DNA of 13,249 nucleotides from JBDLSO01 sp039799445 (GTDB taxonomy: Bacteria > Patescibacteriota > Minisyncoccia > Phycocordibacterales > UBA5272), in NCBI GenBank assembly GCA_039799445.1, contig JBDLSO010000011.1, forward strand, positions 1 to 13,249, in the 5' to 3' direction. The position numbers and the translations under genes are program-made. The notes beneath the pieces are model-generated. The model did not search any database and was not told where the DNA came from. It worked only from the letters and a program-made list of their open reading frames with translations. Shown here in pieces: positions 7,124 to 13,171 of this stretch (positions are counted from its first letter, which is position 1; each line of letters begins with the position of its first letter).

Positions 7124-7150
7124 ATACACAGATACACTCTGTGTATTTTT
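7122..7150 (+). terminator. Intrinsic terminator after the malic enzyme gene
   Basis: A perfect 10-bp stem (7122-7131 with 7139-7148) has a 7-nt loop and runs into TTTTTT. It overlaps the stop codon by two bases. Confidence 0.8.
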
Positions 7151-7169
7151 TATAGAGAGTACTCCCATG

Positions 7170-7187
7170 TGCTATACTCTACACATG
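7170..7187 (+). promoter_or_regulatory. Leaderless extended -10 promoter of tgt
   Basis: TGCTATACT (7170-7178), 6 nt, then ATG 7185. This fixes the start of Tgt. A small GAGTACTC palindrome lies just upstream at 7157-7164. Confidence 0.8.
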
Positions 7188-8432
7188 TCATTTTCATTTA
7201 CCATTCATAAGCGTTCAGCCGAGGCGCCACTTGCCCGCGTAGGTACTATTCATACACCACATGGCGATATACAAACTCCTGCATTTGTAGTGGTTGGCAC
7301 CAAAGCAACGGTCAAAGCTCTTTCTCCTGAAATGGTTAGAGACATGATAGGTGCACAAGTTACTCTCGCAAATACGTATCATCTGTATCTACAACCAGGG
7401 GAGAATCTAGTAGAGCAGCACGGTGGTTTTGCTGCAATGATGAATTGGAAAAATCAAAAAGGTGATTTGCTCCCAACATACACAGACAGTGGTGGTTTTC
7501 AAGTATTTTCTCTCGGTCAGGCGATGGGGCATGGAGTGAGTAAGATTGCAACCAGCGCAGATATCTCTCGCAGAGAGACAACAGAAGAGACAAGTAATCA
7601 CGAGAAACTTGCGGTCATTGATGACGAGGGAGTAACTTTCAAATCAGTGATAGATGGAAGTGAGCACAGATTCACACCAGAGAGTAGTATGCAAATTCAG
7701 CACGCACTTGGCGCGGATATGATATTTGCATTCGATGAATGTACCTCACCCCTTGCACCTCGCGAATATCAAGAGCGCGCACTTACTCGTACACATGCTT
7801 GGGCAGTACGTTGTATAGACGAACACAAAAGACTCGGAGCTTCGAAAGCGACGGGTACTATGCAGGCACTCTTTGGAGTGGTGCAAGGGGGAAGTTTCGA
7901 AGACCTGCGTCGTCTCTCTGCCGAGACACTTGGTGCTATGGAGTTTGATGGTTTTGGTATTGGAGGCTCTTTCACCAAAGAAGACATGGCTGGTGCAGTG
8001 CGTACAGTGACTGAAAATCTACCAGAGGGGAAGCCTCGACATCTACTTGGTATTGGTGAACCGATTGATTTATTTTTAGGTGTAGAGTATGGTTGTGATA
8101 CTTTTGATTGTGTTGCTCCCACACGGGTCGCGCGCAATGGTGCACTGTATACAGCTGATGGGCGTATCAATATCACCAATGCAAAGTATGCCACCGATAT
8201 GTCGCCGATATCAGATGAACCAAGTTTCTATACTCACAACTATACCAAAAGCTATTTGCATCATCTATTCAAATCAGATGAAATGTTTGCCAGTACGCTG
8301 GCCTCAATTCACAATCTGTCATTTATTGTAAAACTTGTCGATGATATGCGAATCGCGATACTCGAAGATAGATTCTTTGCTATGAAAGATGACTTTTGCA
8401 AGAGGTATTATGGGAAGGATAGTCTTAATTAA
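7185..8432 (+). CDS. tgt: tRNA-guanine(34) transglycosylase
   Basis: From ATG 7185 the protein has 415 residues. It exchanges guanine 34 of GUN-anticodon tRNAs for the queuosine precursor preQ1 or a related base. Visible motifs are TDSGGFQVFSL (D101, general acid/base), FDECT (D184), GVVQGG (Q234), GFGIGGS, LLGIGEP and DTFDCVAPTRVARNGALYT (nucleophile D308). An extra segment of about 25 residues (about 118-145) precedes the DGSEHRFTPE motif; my recollection is that CPR Tgt proteins share it. The zinc site is the oddity: where relatives have CxCxxC, this protein has EPSFYTH (345-351), with no cysteine, although NYTKSYLHHL with its histidine remains. Activity may still hold, as the catalytic residues are intact. 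The in-frame opening further upstream (7086) overlaps the malic enzyme gene and is not used. Confidence 0.93.
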   Translation: MSFSFTIHKRSAEAPLARVGTIHTPHGDIQTPAFVVVGTKATVKALSPEMVRDMIGAQVTLANTYHLYLQPGENLVEQHGGFAAMMNWKNQKGDLLPTYTDSGGFQVFSLGQAMGHGVSKIATSADISRRETTEETSNHEKLAVIDDEGVTFKSVIDGSEHRFTPESSMQIQHALGADMIFAFDECTSPLAPREYQERALTRTHAWAVRCIDEHKRLGASKATGTMQALFGVVQGGSFEDLRRLSAETLGAMEFDGFGIGGSFTKEDMAGAVRTVTENLPEGKPRHLLGIGEPIDLFLGVEYGCDTFDCVAPTRVARNGALYTADGRINITNAKYATDMSPISDEPSFYTHNYTKSYLHHLFKSDEMFASTLASIHNLSFIVKLVDDMRIAILEDRFFAMKDDFCKRYYGKDSLN

Positions 8433-8471
8433 AGAATAAATTTTAAAAATATTTCTTGTTTTTACCATTCA

Positions 8472-8629
8472 TTTCAAAAGACCAGATGAATTACATACGT
8501 ATAATTCACTCCAAAATCAGCAGGTTTTGGAGCTAAAGTCCTTCTCATACTATTTTTTGAGAATATAGAATGAGACGGATTTTTTCTTCCAACTCACCCT
8601 AGGGTCGGGTTCCTCCTTGTCTTTTGAAA
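8472..8629 (+). ncRNA. Possible multi-stem RNA or structured 3' region after tgt
   Basis: TTTCAAAAGAC (8472-8482) is fully complementary to GTCTTTTGAAA (8619-8629), an 11-bp closing stem. It encloses three successive hairpins: 8487-8493 with 8502-8508 (7 bp), 8509-8516 with 8525-8532 (8 bp), and 8538-8553 with 8565-8580 (14 pairs, two mismatches). No open frame of note exists here. It matches no RNA class I know (checked by eye for tmRNA, RNase P, SRP and 6S landmarks). It could be a small RNA, the tgt 3' UTR, or chance folds in AT-rich DNA. No clear promoter precedes it. Confidence 0.35.
8538..8587 (+). terminator. Probable intrinsic terminator downstream of tgt
   Basis: The stem 8538-8553 with 8565-8580 has two symmetric mismatches, an 11-nt loop, and is followed by TTTTTCTT. 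It is the best candidate to end the tgt transcript, about 105 nt after the stop. It also serves as the third hairpin of the proposed multi-stem RNA. Confidence 0.6.
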
Positions 8630-8635
8630 CGAACT

Positions 8636-8690
8636 GGTGTGGAGGTTTTATGAGCAGGACTTAAGATGCTGAGGTGTGGCGTCTTTTGAG
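8636..8690 (+). repeat. Imperfect direct repeat GGTGTGG...TTTTnnGAG
   Basis: GGTGTGG at 8636-8642 and at 8673-8679 are each followed by a similar T-rich block and TGAG or GAG. GTCTTTTGA also recurs (8619-8627 and 8681-8689). The stretch 8630-8739 has no gene and nothing else that I recognise. Confidence 0.5.
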
Positions 8691-8739
8691 TGAGTATATT
8701 GAGGATATGAGGGGATAAAAATACAGAGACTATCTACTA

Positions 8740-8768
8740 TTGACTTTTATAATATATATGTATAGAAT
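8740..8768 (+). promoter_or_regulatory. Promoter of the first orphan gene
   Basis: TTGACT (8740-8745), a 17-nt spacer and TAGAAT (8763-8768) predict a start near 8775. The -35 context ACTATTGAC is identical to that of the promoter at 10004-10032. Confidence 0.65.
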
Positions 8769-8790
8769 CTGCAGATAAAGCTTAAAAATA

Positions 8791-8847
8791 TTCACCACAG
8801 CGATATTTCATCAAAGATTTGCTTAGATGAAATATCGCTGTGGTGAA
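8791..8847 (+). repeat. 22-bp perfect inverted repeat in the orphan-gene leader
   Basis: Arms 8791-8812 and 8826-8847 are perfect complements, with a 13-nt loop. Transcribed from the 8740 promoter, the hairpin lies about 16 nt from the 5' end and 43 nt before ATG 8891. No T-run follows it, so it is not a terminator. It may stabilise the mRNA or be a protein target. Confidence 0.85.
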
Positions 8848-8890
8848 GATATTCGAAGTACCCAGCAAACATGCTAGAAAGAAAACGTCA

Positions 8891-9598
8891 ATGACTCACG
8901 TTACCGACGAAGCAAAAGCACTAGCAACCCGTTTCTTATACGGAGTGGTAGAGCGGGTTATGGAAGACTCGCTCGACACTGCTACACTCGTGACAGTGGT
9001 GCAAGTTCTGATCGATAAAAACAAGCAGACAGAAAACCTACTCGCCTTTGTGGCAGCGGGCTGTCCAAAAGTAGACTATCCGCAACCAACTCAACCCGTA
9101 AAACCTATTCGAAAAAAAAGAGTTGTATCTGTAGATACCCCGTACTTAAAATATGTGACATCTGTGATGATTCCTCCGACTTTTGGCAAAATAACACTTG
9201 CTCAGTCTGGGAATGTATTTATTGGGTATTTGGATACAAATCTCAAAAAGTGGGGTACAAACAAACCAGAAGCAGCAGCAGATGAAACAGGAGTTTCTAT
9301 CTATGAAGTGAAACAAGATGGAGACTTCCGAACCTTGTTTAGTGGACTCACTACCGATACAGACTTGCTTTGTCTAACTCAGGAACAAATTGTGACTTTT
9401 ATCACAAAATTCAGTGATCTACTCAGGCAAGAGGGGTTTCCAACTTTCTTTCTTTTTGAGGTCGGAGGCGAAGTGTTTGTTTTGTATGTCCTCGTGTATA
9501 CTAGTGGGCTACAGTGCGGCGTCGACCGCTTTGACAGTAATAGCGTCTGGCACGCCTTGTATCGCTCTCGTGCTGTGGTGCGGCAAAAAGTCTCTTGA
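8891..9598 (+). CDS. Orphan soluble protein, unknown function
   Basis: From ATG 8891 the protein has 235 residues. It has a helical N-terminus (about 1-60), a proline- and lysine-rich linker (about 61-85), then a mixed alpha/beta domain (about 90-235) with SGNVFIGYLDTN and LTQEQIVTFITKFSDLLRQ. Near the C-terminus, strand-like hydrophobic blocks lead to a GVDRF turn and a basic tail. There are no membrane helices, no signal peptide and no catalytic motif I recognise. GTG at 8840 also opens the frame but lies inside the right arm of the inverted repeat, so ATG 8891 is preferred; its ribosome site is weak. A 7-codon frame (8871-8894) ends over this ATG. The gene stands alone with its own promoter, leader hairpin and terminator. 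It stops with TGA. Confidence 0.75.
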   Translation: MTHVTDEAKALATRFLYGVVERVMEDSLDTATLVTVVQVLIDKNKQTENLLAFVAAGCPKVDYPQPTQPVKPIRKKRVVSVDTPYLKYVTSVMIPPTFGKITLAQSGNVFIGYLDTNLKKWGTNKPEAAADETGVSIYEVKQDGDFRTLFSGLTTDTDLLCLTQEQIVTFITKFSDLLRQEGFPTFFLFEVGGEVFVLYVLVYTSGLQCGVDRFDSNSVWHALYRSRAVVRQKVS

Positions 9599-9629
9599 TC
9601 ACTTGGTATTCTGCACTGTAAATATCTGT

Positions 9630-9676
9630 CCCTTGGACCCTTTCAAATTTTGGTTGGGTCCAAGGGATTTTCTTTT
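9630..9676 (+). terminator. Intrinsic terminator after the first orphan gene
   Basis: A perfect 11-bp GC-rich stem (9630-9640 with 9656-9666) has a 15-nt loop and is followed by ATTTTCTTTT. Confidence 0.9.
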
Positions 9677-9700
9677 GTATTTATAAAAATAAAAATACGC

Positions 9701-9717
9701 TATACTATACACATATG
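9701..9717 (+). promoter_or_regulatory. Leaderless-type -10 before the DUF1653 gene
   Basis: TATACT (9701-9706) lies 8 nt before ATG 9715, and there is no ribosome site. The motif, TATACTATACAC, is the same as before the malic enzyme gene, but with 8 nt rather than 6. Confidence 0.6.
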
Positions 9718-9966
9718 AAAAATATACCAACAGGAGTATGGGTACATTACAAAGACCACAATCGTGAGTATCGCATTGTATGTGTAGCAACATCACAGTA
9801 CAAACAGGCGGAACTTGATCATCAGCCGATTGTTATCTATGAAGCGCTCTACGAGGTGACAGATACAACACACAAGTTCTGGGCGAGACCACTTGCAGAC
9901 TTTCTTGAGTATTGCATACTTCCAAATGGAGAAACAACAACACGATTCATCAAAGTGAGGGAATAG
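9715..9966 (+). CDS. DUF1653 domain protein
   Basis: The 83-residue protein is a nearly complete DUF1653 domain: GVWVHYKDHNREYRIVCVA at the start (family pattern GxYxHYKGxxYxVxxVA), PIVIYEALY in the middle, then the WARPLADFLE motif and a final TRFIKV. The family is a small beta-rich cytoplasmic domain whose biochemical role is not established to my knowledge. The protein is free-standing here, with its own leaderless-type promoter. A 44-nt palindrome begins 11 nt after the stop and may end its transcript. Confidence 0.9.
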   Translation: MKNIPTGVWVHYKDHNREYRIVCVATSQYKQAELDHQPIVIYEALYEVTDTTHKFWARPLADFLEYCILPNGETTTRFIKVRE

Positions 9967-9977
9967 ATATAAGTAAA

Positions 9978-10021
9978 ATAAAGTACTTATGTCAATAGTA
10001 CTATTGACATAAGTACTTTAT
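9978..10021. repeat. 44-nt perfect palindrome over a -35 box
   Basis: Bases 9978-9999 and 10000-10021 are perfect reverse complements with no loop. The right half contains the TTGACA -35 box of the next gene (10004-10009) and the left half its mirror image. It could be an operator for a dimeric regulator, a cruciform, or a hairpin ending the DUF1653 mRNA. Confidence 0.9.
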
Positions 10022-10032
10022 ATTGATATAAT
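10004..10032 (+). promoter_or_regulatory. Perfect consensus promoter of the second orphan gene
   Basis: TTGACA (10004-10009), a 17-nt spacer and TATAAT (10027-10032) make an ideal sigma-70-type promoter with a predicted start near 10039. Confidence 0.9.
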
Positions 10033-10040
10033 ATAAATAC

Positions 10041-10083
10041 GTTGGGATTGGAAAATCGTTTCCTTGGCATAGTGCCACCCAAT
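10041..10083 (+). promoter_or_regulatory. Three-way-junction leader RNA
   Basis: P1 pairs TTGGG (10042-10046) with CCCAA (10078-10082), extended by a G-T pair. P2 pairs GGAAA (10050-10054) with TTTCC (10059-10063). P3 pairs TGGCA (10065-10069) with TGCCA (10073-10077). The fold would begin within a few nt of the predicted mRNA start. The ribosome site AAGGAA follows at 10088-10093. It matches no riboswitch I know. Confidence 0.5.
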
Positions 10084-10100
10084 AAAAAAGGAATATCGAC

Positions 10101-11039
10101 ATGAACGCAGTAAATTGCTACACACTCACCATCAACTTGGGTGGTGCACATTTCGAAGAAGGAATTGAAACACACAATGGCGTCTATCGCCACGTGTACC
10201 TGCACGATGGGAAGCCAAATGGCTTCTCCCGTTTTGTTGGTATCGACGCTAACAGGACACCCCTCATTCAGGGGGACAGGCTTATGGCGGCGACATTTCG
10301 GAGCAATCGCTTCGTCGCTGGCATGAGCACCTCATGCTTTATACATATTCTGATGGCACAGAAGGGTGTCAAGCGTATCTTAAAGGGTGGATTCGCTGTC
10401 CACGCGCCCTCGATTATCGAGAGTGTCAAGAGGGTAAGTCAACAAAATGTGGTTGGTTTGGACATGCTCATTGAGCTGAAACCAGACCAACAAGTCATTA
10501 TTGTTACCCCAGCAGGGGAGAGTGGCATCATTCTGGTGAAAGGTGTGCCGACAATTGTCGGGGCCGATCATCCCCAGATAAACCGCTTCATACAAAATGT
10601 CAAAATTGTCTCTGATTGGGAGGTTGAACTCGCTCAGCGAAAGAAGCAAAACGACGTACAATTTTTAACCCTTTTGTTTGATCGAGTATCAAAGTTTGTT
10701 TCAACAGCACAACCTGTTGAAGCTCGCTGGCAGAAGAACACTGTCTGGTCACTGCACTTCTTTTGGGAAGTTGCAAACACACTCGGTCAAATGACACTTG
10801 CGTGTAGTGTCGTCGACAGTATGCTTAACCAAGCAGCTTTACCGACGGATGTGGCGAAAAAGTTTGGGCTAATCACCCAAACCACGCCATACTTGGCTGT
10901 GGACAACACAAAGTCCACAAAGAAGTCCACAAAAGCATCAGCGATGCGCAAACTTGAGCGCTCAGAGCGTGACCGTGCACTTCGCAATCTCTTAAAGGGG
11001 GTTGCACGGTCAACTCAAACAAATCAAAAAAGAAAGTAA
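10101..11039 (+). CDS. Orphan protein with a basic tail, unknown function
   Basis: The protein has 312 residues. The N-terminal half (about 1-175) looks like a beta-rich globular domain (CYTLTINLGG, GVYRHVYLHDGKP, GFSRFVGIDAN, QQVIIVTPAGESGIILVKGVP). A helical region follows (about 175-255), then a tail of about 45 residues (268-312) rich in Lys, Arg, Ser and Thr, including TKSTKKSTKAS and a charged helix MRKLERSERDRALRNLLKG. The tail suggests binding to nucleic acid or ribosomes, which is inference. I recognise no family, membrane segment or catalytic motif. ATG 10101 has an AAGGA site 8 nt upstream. It is a single-gene unit with a consensus promoter, a structured leader and a strong terminator, an arrangement that suggests high expression. 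Confidence 0.78.
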   Translation: MNAVNCYTLTINLGGAHFEEGIETHNGVYRHVYLHDGKPNGFSRFVGIDANRTPLIQGDRLMAATFRSNRFVAGMSTSCFIHILMAQKGVKRILKGGFAVHAPSIIESVKRVSQQNVVGLDMLIELKPDQQVIIVTPAGESGIILVKGVPTIVGADHPQINRFIQNVKIVSDWEVELAQRKKQNDVQFLTLLFDRVSKFVSTAQPVEARWQKNTVWSLHFFWEVANTLGQMTLACSVVDSMLNQAALPTDVAKKFGLITQTTPYLAVDNTKSTKKSTKASAMRKLERSERDRALRNLLKGVARSTQTNQKRK

Positions 11040-11058
11040 AAGTATTAGCTTTACTTTC
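11032..11058 (+). other. AT-rich hairpin over the stop of the second orphan gene
   Basis: GAAAGTAAA (11032-11040) pairs with TTTACTTTC (11050-11058) around a 9-nt loop. It overlaps the stop codon and sits directly before the terminator stem, making a tandem pair. Confidence 0.6.
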
Positions 11059-11093
11059 AAAACCCTCGGCACCTGCGCGTGCCGAGGGTTTTT
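11059..11093 (+). terminator. Intrinsic terminator after the second orphan gene
   Basis: A perfect 14-bp stem (11059-11072 with 11079-11092) has a 6-nt loop and a CCCTCGGCAC core, ending in TTTTT. The A-run on its left side lets it work in both directions. Confidence 0.93.
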
Positions 11094-11107
11094 CATATAT
11101 TCGTATG

Positions 11108-11125
11108 TGTTATGATATATCTATG
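11108..11125 (+). promoter_or_regulatory. Leaderless extended -10 promoter of uvrB
   Basis: TGTTATGAT (11108-11116), 6 nt, then ATG 11123, with no ribosome site. It lies only 15 nt after the preceding terminator, so no -35 box is recognisable. Confidence 0.7.
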
Positions 11126-13171
11126 CCATCACCATTTTCACTCAAATCAAACTGGGCACCTGCTGGAGACCAACCAGAAGCAATCAAAGCCCTTGTATCG
11201 GGACTTCGCTCTGGTATGCAGACACAGACTCTACTTGGCGCCACGGGTACAGGCAAGACGTTCACTATTGCCAATGTTATCCAAGAAATAGGCAAACCAA
11301 CTCTCGTCATCGCCCATAACAAAACACTCGCCGCACAACTTGCCCAAGAGTTCAGAGAGTTTTTTCCAGATGCAGCTGTGCATTATTTCGTATCGTATTA
11401 TGACTATTATCAACCAGAGGCATATATGCCTGTGACAGATACATATATTGAAAAAGATGCGCAGATCAATGAAGAAATAGACAGACTCAGACATGCCAGT
11501 ACACAAGCTATACTTACTAGAAAAGATGTAATCATTGTCGCTTCTGTCTCATGTATATATGGTCTCGGTAGTCCAGAGGAATACGAAAAAGAAAATCTCA
11601 GACTGAGTGTTGGTATGAGTTTGGATAAAACAGAGCTGATGCGTCGGTTGGTCGCTATTTTTTTCGAGCGTACCAATGCCGATCTTTCTCCTGCACAATT
11701 TCGTTCAGTAGGAAATCGTGTTGAACTTATGCCAGTATCAGATACCTATGTCATCTCAATCACATTTGGAAGTGGTACAATAACTCAGATTGAGATAATA
11801 GATGGTATCTCTCATCAAATACTCGAAGTAGTCACAGATGTCTTTGTCTTTCCAGCCAAGCACTTTATCACTCAAAAAGATGCACGCGAGAGAGCGGTAG
11901 TACAGATCAAGCAAGAACTCAAAGAACAACTTGCGTATTTTGAAGCCGAGAAAAAGCCACTCGAATACGAACGCATCAAACGTCGCACGACTTATGATTT
12001 GGCGATGATTTCAGAAATGGGATTTTGTAGTGGTATCGAAAATTATAGTAGGCACTTATCTGGCAAAAAGGAAGGTGAAGCACCCGAAACATTACTTTCG
12101 TATTTTCCCAAAAAGCCAGATGGTACTCCCGATTTTTTACTTGTTATAGACGAATCACATGTGACCTTACCACAGCTTCGTGCTATGTATGCAGGGGATC
12201 AATCACGCAAAAATACATTAGTGGAGTTTGGATTTAGACTACCGAGTGCCAAAGACAACAGACCACTTCGCTATGAAGAGTTTGTAGAGCGTGTTGGACA
12301 AAAGATATATGTCTCTGCTACACCAGCAGATGTCGAGCGTAGCACCTCAGAGCAGATAGTGCAGCAAATCATACGCCCGACTGGACTACTCGACCCACAA
12401 ATAGAAATACGAAAATTAAGAGAAGAAGGTGTATATAAAGGGCAGGTATTTGACTTTATCGATGAGACTATAGCAGAAGTGAAGAAAGGTGGTCGCGTGA
12501 TAGCAACAACACTGACCAAGAAAATGGCAGAAGACTTGTCGGTATTCCTGCGTGAAAAGAAAATAAAAGCTGAATATCTGCATAGTGATATCAAAACTAT
12601 TGAGCGTATTCAGATATTGACTCGTTTTAGAAAAGGGGATTTTGATTGTTTGGTTGGTGTGAACTTACTTCGTGAAGGGCTCGACTTACCAGAAGTATCA
12701 TTCATCGGCATACTCGATGCAGACAAAGAAGGATTCCTCCGTAGCGAGACATCACTTATTCAAACTATCGGACGCGCGGCACGTAATGTCAATGGACGTG
12801 TGATACTGTATGCAGATGTGCTTACAGGTAGTATGGAGCGAGCAATAGGTGAGACCAACCGCCGCCGCAGTATACAAGAAGCATATAATACAAAGCACAA
12901 TATCACCGCAAAGACTATTAGTAAACAAATCAAAGATATTACCGAGCACATGGAGACTACACATGAAAAAGCAGTCAATTACGAGCTTTCGCTCGACGAG
13001 AAACTATTTGCTAAAAATCCAAACAAACTTATTAAACTTAAAGAACGCCAAATGAATGAAGCAGTGAAAGAACTTGACTTTGAAACAGCTGCAATACTGC
13101 GCGACGAAATACAGTTTTTGAAAGATAAAAGTGATAGTGGAGTAGGAAAGAAACTCAAAAAGAAAGGCTAG
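11123..13171 (+). CDS. uvrB: UvrABC system protein B
   Basis: From ATG 11123 the protein has 682 residues, the normal size. UvrB is the damage-verifying helicase-like subunit of nucleotide excision repair. It is loaded by UvrA, threads DNA behind its beta-hairpin and recruits UvrC. Visible landmarks are FSLKSNWAPAGDQPEAI at the start, Walker A GATGTGKT (39-46), the beta-hairpin YYDYYQPEAYMP (92-103), DESH (343-346), YVSATP (396-401), the helicase motif V/VI region GVNLLREGLDLPEVS and QTIGRAARN (547-555), and a C-terminal UVR domain (about 632-668) that contacts UvrC. It seems intact. An ATG at 11105 is in frame but lies upstream of the -10 box. The gene appears monocistronic; uvrA and uvrC are not in view. 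Confidence 0.97.
   Translation: MPSPFSLKSNWAPAGDQPEAIKALVSGLRSGMQTQTLLGATGTGKTFTIANVIQEIGKPTLVIAHNKTLAAQLAQEFREFFPDAAVHYFVSYYDYYQPEAYMPVTDTYIEKDAQINEEIDRLRHASTQAILTRKDVIIVASVSCIYGLGSPEEYEKENLRLSVGMSLDKTELMRRLVAIFFERTNADLSPAQFRSVGNRVELMPVSDTYVISITFGSGTITQIEIIDGISHQILEVVTDVFVFPAKHFITQKDARERAVVQIKQELKEQLAYFEAEKKPLEYERIKRRTTYDLAMISEMGFCSGIENYSRHLSGKKEGEAPETLLSYFPKKPDGTPDFLLVIDESHVTLPQLRAMYAGDQSRKNTLVEFGFRLPSAKDNRPLRYEEFVERVGQKIYVSATPADVERSTSEQIVQQIIRPTGLLDPQIEIRKLREEGVYKGQVFDFIDETIAEVKKGGRVIATTLTKKMAEDLSVFLREKKIKAEYLHSDIKTIERIQILTRFRKGDFDCLVGVNLLREGLDLPEVSFIGILDADKEGFLRSETSLIQTIGRAARNVNGRVILYADVLTGSMERAIGETNRRRSIQEAYNTKHNITAKTISKQIKDITEHMETTHEKAVNYELSLDEKLFAKNPNKLIKLKERQMNEAVKELDFETAAILRDEIQFLKDKSDSGVGKKLKKKG

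Noticed and set aside
7086..7184. Longer Tgt frame starting at 7086
   Set aside because: It overlaps the malic enzyme gene and its terminator, and the extra residues do not resemble Tgt. ATG 7185 has the -10 signal and the normal N-terminus.
7769..8194. 141-residue minus-strand frame inside tgt
   Set aside because: It is a shadow of the conserved Tgt coding strand with no family likeness.
8433..8739. tmRNA, RNase P, SRP or 6S RNA in the long intergenic region
   Set aside because: The conserved landmarks of each were looked for by eye on both strands and not found.
8840..8890. GTG start for the first orphan gene
   Set aside because: It lies inside the right arm of the 22-bp hairpin and has no ribosome site.
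9596..9598. TGA read as glycine (as in Gracilibacteria or Absconditabacteria)
   Set aside because: This TGA is followed directly by a strong terminator, and no gene contains an internal TGA, so it acts as a stop.
11105..11122. Upstream ATG for UvrB
   Set aside because: It lies before the -10 hexamer. The residues from 11123 match the usual UvrB start.
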